Positions 42,601-48,600 of a stretch of 64,000 nucleotides of DNA are shown one piece after another; within the stretch, counting starts at the first letter, position 1; the number at the start of each line of letters is the position of its first letter. Under the pieces are notes generated by a model. It searched no databases. It saw only the letters and a program-made list of their open reading frames with translations, and was not told the origin of the DNA. The translations under genes were made by a program, and so were the position numbers. Source of the DNA: Hermatobates lingyangjiaoensis (Eukaryota > Arthropoda > Insecta > Hemiptera > Hermatobatidae). The stretch is taken from NCBI GenBank assembly GCA_026182355.1, contig JAPFBL010000002.1, forward strand, positions 1,178,001-1,242,000. The letters are read 5' to 3'.

Positions 42601-45600
42601 AGATAATATTTTTACAAGTATTAGTTTGTAAATTCCATTAGGATTCTTCCGTGTGAAACATTTTTCATATGAACTCTAGTTTGTAGGGAGGAGGTGGGGA
42701 GACAGATTTTATCTCTTTTTTCGTATCTATACCCTTCTGATATTCTTTAGGTTTTATAATAATTTTGAAAAAACTAGTTTTAATCTTATTAACATTCGAA
42801 TCGATGTTGGTATGAATGATTTTTTTTTATACTTTCCGCAAAAGTGGGAAATTCAGTTGTTATAAATTGGTAAACAACTGCTATTTTTTTTTCAAGAACA
42901 TAATTTCACTTTCTTTCTCATTAAAAAAAGTTATAAATAATACACAGTATTGAGAAATGTCGTTTCTTAAATCTTTCTAAGTTACCACTCATTTTCTCCA
43001 GAAGGTTGATAACCTGCCTCAAAAGATGTCTTCCATATGTACTGTAATCACTAAATAAGATAGTCCCAACAACAACTCAGTCTCTTACGGTTAACACAAG
43101 AAGTCGCAAGTAGAAAGGAGTTAATCCAAACGTGGGAGTAACTCCAGTGTCATGTAGCACTCCACGAGAGCCGTAAGGGTCTTTAAGTCCTCGGTACACT
43201 TTCTGATTTCTGGATAAGCATCTATAATACCAAATGCCGAAGAACCAGGATACTAAATGGGTAGAACGACGGAAACACAAAATAACCGAAATGAATTCGT
43301 ATCCATGTGTGGGAGGAAGTAGGGGGTATAATTATAAATTATAGGTTATACTGTTTGATGGATCAAAGTAGAATTACAACCAGAAACAGTCCGTTTAGCG
43401 TAAATGTGCAGCATAACTTAAAGTCAATATTGCATAATAGAAAATGCACTTTATTGCCCATTATGTGAATTCGATCCCATTTTTTTTCTGAACTACTACC
43501 TCTAGAGAAATGAAATTGGTATGAAGTATAGAACTGTTACAAACATAGACTAAAAAAAATCATTATTTTTGTACAACAAAAAAAAGGTCAGTTTTGCATG
43601 AAAGCAACTTCAGTTTGAGAACAAGATACTAGAGTCGGATCATTGATTTGACGGACCGTAATAAAATTAAACATGAACATAGATTTTACAGGTGAATAAC
43701 TTTAGTTTCTTAAAGACTGTACGAACTATAGTTGTATGTAGTACATTCTGTTATACCCTAATTACTGACTGCACGACGTTAAAATTTTGTATTCAGCATC
43801 TTCTGAAATCATTATTTTAGGATATAGTTTAAAGAACTTAGGACAACAGCAAGATTCTGAAAACCCGAAACACTACTTACCATATTCTACCAATCCTAAT
43901 TGTTGGACTGGCTTTCATTAGCTTAAAAAAGTTTTTGACAGTATCCAGCAATGAAACTTATTAAACTTTAAAAGCATAAACCTACAATCCTTACAATTGC
44001 TTTGATATAAGGTTTTTAAACTGTTAAAGCAATTACTATACAGGCTACAAATCAAATATAACTCCTTGTTTACTATATCAATAGCTATTCTGTTAAATAA
44101 TTACAGAACACAAGTATGTTTAAGTATGGTATCTAAATTAATAAAAGAATATGCTCTATTGTTTTCGATCAATACATTCCTATTAAGCACAGGGAGCATA
44201 AAACTAACTTAAACTAATTAAACCAATCCTAATTGTCGGATTGATTTTGATTAGCTTAAAAAAGTTTTTGAAAAAGTAAAATGGGAAAATTATATGGGAA
44301 AATTTGTTTTAAATATTCAATATAGAAGGAGGTCAGGTAAACTAGTAAGATATCCACTGGCTATTGGAACAGAAGCCATGTTCTTCTGTAATAGATTATT
44401 TTGTAACACGAAATCTACACTTTCGTTTTTCAAAAATGTTATATATCTAGCTATCAGATGCACGTCAGATACTCTTCCTCAACAATTGATATTATTTAAT
44501 TTCTTTGACATTATATTTTTCTGTAATTATTATTATTATTCTCTTCACTACCTTTGTTTTTTCTTCCATTTCTTTACTGCCTGACAGTTTTAATTCGAAG
44601 TCGTCTGAATTCACTTTTGATTATGTCTGCCTGAGTATGGTGGAAGTCCATCAATAATTTTGGAAAAATACAATCGCACCATATGGTAATATTAACATAT
44701 GACAAACATATGTTCTTGGAGTGGTATGTACTTTACTGTTTTTGTGTAATACATATTGTCTGAATGTAATATGGGAAAAGTACTTCTTTATATACTTTAT
44801 ATCATACCATGTACCAATTTTAATTTGCTCTTCTAGTGTTTCTAGAAGCATTGAGTATTACATTTTCCCTTAATATAATATAATTTTCCTTTGCATGATA
44901 TAAATCTATTAAAATTAATTAATTAATAAGGAATTGTTCATTGCAATGATAACTTTTAGTTTTAATTGATAAAATGGAGGTAACCACATAAAAATTAATC
45001 ACGACTTTAAATAACTTCCAGTGAGTTTGATCCTATCTTTACCATATAGTTTGTTAACACAATTACATGTTCACCACATTTTAATTGGACATAAATAGTC
45101 TTTAAAATCAAAAGTACTCTTGATTTGTTCTGATTTTAATATCGAAAAACTGTAGGCATATTATTCTAGACAAGGGCTAGAATTATTATAATATTATTAC
45201 GATATATTATATCTTTCACAATTTTATTATTATATTATTATATCTTTCAAACGGTGCCACCTGTTATATTTCAACAAAAACACACAGATAAAAAATATGA
45301 AAAAGACCTCATATGCTGAGAGCCTCTGAAAACATAAAACTCGAAACAGATTTTGTTTTGAGGCGACTACTACACACACTTAGTTACAGAATATATAAAG
45401 TACAAATTATCACCTGAGACATGTTGAGGGTTATCTATAATTCTAATCTGTCTTTCAGGGTGGACTGTCTCTCCTAGAGGACCGATGACATTGGATGGAA
45501 GTTGAGAAGTTGCACTCATTTCTTCTTTAAGAGTTCTTGGAAAATAAAGTGGAAGTAAAACTTCATACACACCCACATCACTTCCGGTAACTGTTAACAC

Positions 45601-48600
45601 AATCTGATTGGGGTATTGGAAACCAGATTCGAGGAATCGACGAATTGTGCCTGAAAAAGATTTTCCTGTTAGTTGCAATAAAATTTTGAGCATTTGCTTC
45701 TTCAATAAACCAAAGATTTGAATCCTTATTTTTTTTTAAACTTCCACCTAAATTAATTTTAGTATAAAGTTGTTTTAGCAAATTACAATAACTTCTTAGA
45801 TGCTTTTAATTAGATAATACAATTCAAAAATTATTTTAACAGGACTATAAATGATGTGAAAGAAAGGATTAAGAAAGAAAACATTTCAAAGCATCTGCTT
45901 ATAACATGCGACTGTATCAACAAACTCACAATGATATTAGATTACTAAACAAGATGAACAATATACGCAACAGAATAATAATCAAAATAACTGTCTCCAA
46001 AAAAAAATACGCATATCTTAAACTTTTCAGGAACTCATAAATATGCAGCCTTGTATTAATTAAATTTGAATTTAATGATCTACATAACTAAGTGTTTGCA
46101 TATGTACAGTAATCCCTCACTTTTCGCGGATAATGGAGACCGAAGACACCCGCGAAAAGCGAAAATCCGCGAATAATGGACGCGCCTTTATAAAAACCTC
46201 TAAAGCTCAAACAACGACCTTTCCAACAGAGAGAGAATCCTGGCCTAACTGAAGACTGTACTGTATTTATTTATTTGTTGAGGGTGATTGTAATACTGCA
46301 TCCTAAGAACTATTGTACTTTCCCCCCTTCTGTACTATAGTACCCCAGTTAGCTTCAACACCTCCAAGAAGCTCAGCACTTTTGCTGGGTCCAACGGTAA
46401 AAGCTCTTCTATGGATTTGTTGAGTGTCCCGAAGCACCTGCCTCTGTGTAACACAGTGGCTTGACAATCAGCCAGCAGATGCAGCGGTGTTTCTTTTCCT
46501 CAACCTTGCACAAACCATCATTGCTAATGCCCATTTTCCGGAGATGGTCATTAAGTTTGCAGTGACCCGTTAGAAAGCCGGTTAAAATCCTTATATTATT
46601 CCTGCTCCTTTCCACACAATCAACGATTTGCCTATTTCCAAACTTATTGAGAAGCATCTTTGATTGTCTGTGTCCTTGAAGAGAATCCCAGTATTGCTTC
46701 CTGTTTTCTCTATCCTCTTTCCTAAGGAGTTCTTGTATAGTGTGTTGTCCTATACCACAGTATGGTTCTGGACCTACAATATATGCGGTTTCTGAGCGGC
46801 TTCCCTCGCTCAGGGAAGCAGTTCGTCTGCTCGTTCATTTCCCTCTACTCCTGCGTGTCCTGGCACCCAGTAGAGAGAGATCCTTTGTTTTAACTCCTTC
46901 CTCGTATCTTCGCTAAAACTGCATTCCTTATTACCTATATTACTAGTCGACATGTTTCAAATGTAGCACATTCATCATTAGGACAATAATCAGTATATTA
47001 GTGGGTTAGTGAGTTTTTATGTATATGGTGAAGTTGCACTTGCAAGTTGATTTAGTCATCACACTGAATCAGGAAGCATTTTGGGGGTAAGGTAGTGTGG
47101 TTAAACTTGACTTCTACCTGGTTAATCCGGGTCTGTTACAAAGCATCAAGATCCTATAAGAATTACTAAGTTAATTAAAGTCTTATTCAAATTAACGACA
47201 TCCAAACATGTCGACTAGTAATATCGAGGTGAATAGCTATACATTAACGAAGAGACGAGTGGAAAGAATTTTGGAAATTGGAGAAATTATGTAGAAAACA
47301 GATATAAGCCAAAACGTCTTTAATACAGACGGTATCAGACAATTTTTAAGAGTAAATCTGAAGATATGTCTCTAAACTAGTCTCATGTGAATTCCTACTC
47401 TCTTCCTAGTTGCAGAATCCTAAAGAAAATGACTTAGCCCCACACGACTAAAAGTTGAGGAATGAAGAATTACTTGGTCAATGGGATCTATTATTTAATT
47501 GAACTTTGCTATATTTTGTAATCAAAACATCCCCTCACTGGTATAACGAACTTATTAAGTTACAAACACAACAGTTAATGATAAAATACACTTACGTAAA
47601 GCTACGTGTGCACCCTCATCTGGAGGGTAATTTCTTCGAACTGAATTTATAACGCATAATCCTAAGGTACTAATTTTCATTTCATAAGCTTTCTGGAGTA
47701 CGTTTCTAAAAAATATCAAAAACAAATTATTAAATTCATTAAATTCAAAATAATATAATTATTTTCAGAATTAAAATAAAAAGTTACCTATAACAATTAT
47801 GAAGAGCTATATCAGCAGCATTCTGAAATTTAGGATTGTACTTTGGACCAATTGTGTGAATAATATATCTGGATGGAAGCCTATATCCACTAGTTACTAT
47901 AACATCCTCTGTTCTGCAGTCTGTAGAAACATAGTGATCAAGTTATTGTTTACCGTAATATAAAGGGCAATCCAGAAAGTTCTGATTTTTTTTTTTGAAT
48001 AAAAAGAGGTACATTTTGGGAATTTTGAAATAAAATAATATTTTTCACAAAAATATCCACGATAAATTCTAAATATTCTTTTTTTATCCCTATAATATTT
48101 AAAAGGACCATGTCGGTCAGAAGACTTGAAAGGGGAATATGAAAGTAGATTGACAACTCAATATAGACAATAATTATTATCTACATATAGGGACAGGCAG
48201 AAGAGATAGGATGTGAATAATATGAAACAGAGAGAGAGAGAGAGAGAGAAGGAGAGAGAGAGAGAGCGATACAGGGATAGAGGGAGAAAGGATGGGAAAG
48301 ATGAGAGAGGCCTCTAACTCCTATTCAATAAAGAAATCAGTCATAGAATAGGAAACAAATGTTAAATAAAATAAAATTTACGGAACAAATATGAATACAT
48401 CATGAAAATGTCATAATCATTTGTTTCTTAAAAAAAATGCAGGCAGTTCATTTTTTTATTTTACTTTGATAATCAATTTAATGACATACTCGTATATGAT
48501 TATCTAGCCTAAGTATAGATGATAATGACGGAGAATATGAAGATTCTAAAGCTAAATTCACATGTTAGATTTCATCTAATGCAACGCCTAATAGTACTTT

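Larger units (their letters stand above)
4704..45413 (-). other. GDAP2 intron 5, about 40.7 kb
   Basis: The donor is TCTCAG|GTGATA at 45414/45413 and the acceptor TGTTGCAG ends at 4704. The other introns seen in this gene are 900, 1876, 82 and 1945 bp. The interval is filled with transposon remnants, foldback elements and microsatellites listed separately. I found no convincing nested gene, though small exons of the upstream lola-like gene could be hidden here. Confidence 0.75.
45651..47595 (-). other. GDAP2 intron 4, 1.9 kb, with transposon insertions
   Basis: Contains a Tigger-like terminus, a LINE fragment and a short inverted-repeat element, each listed separately. The remaining sequence is AT-rich with no other feature. 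Confidence 0.8.
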
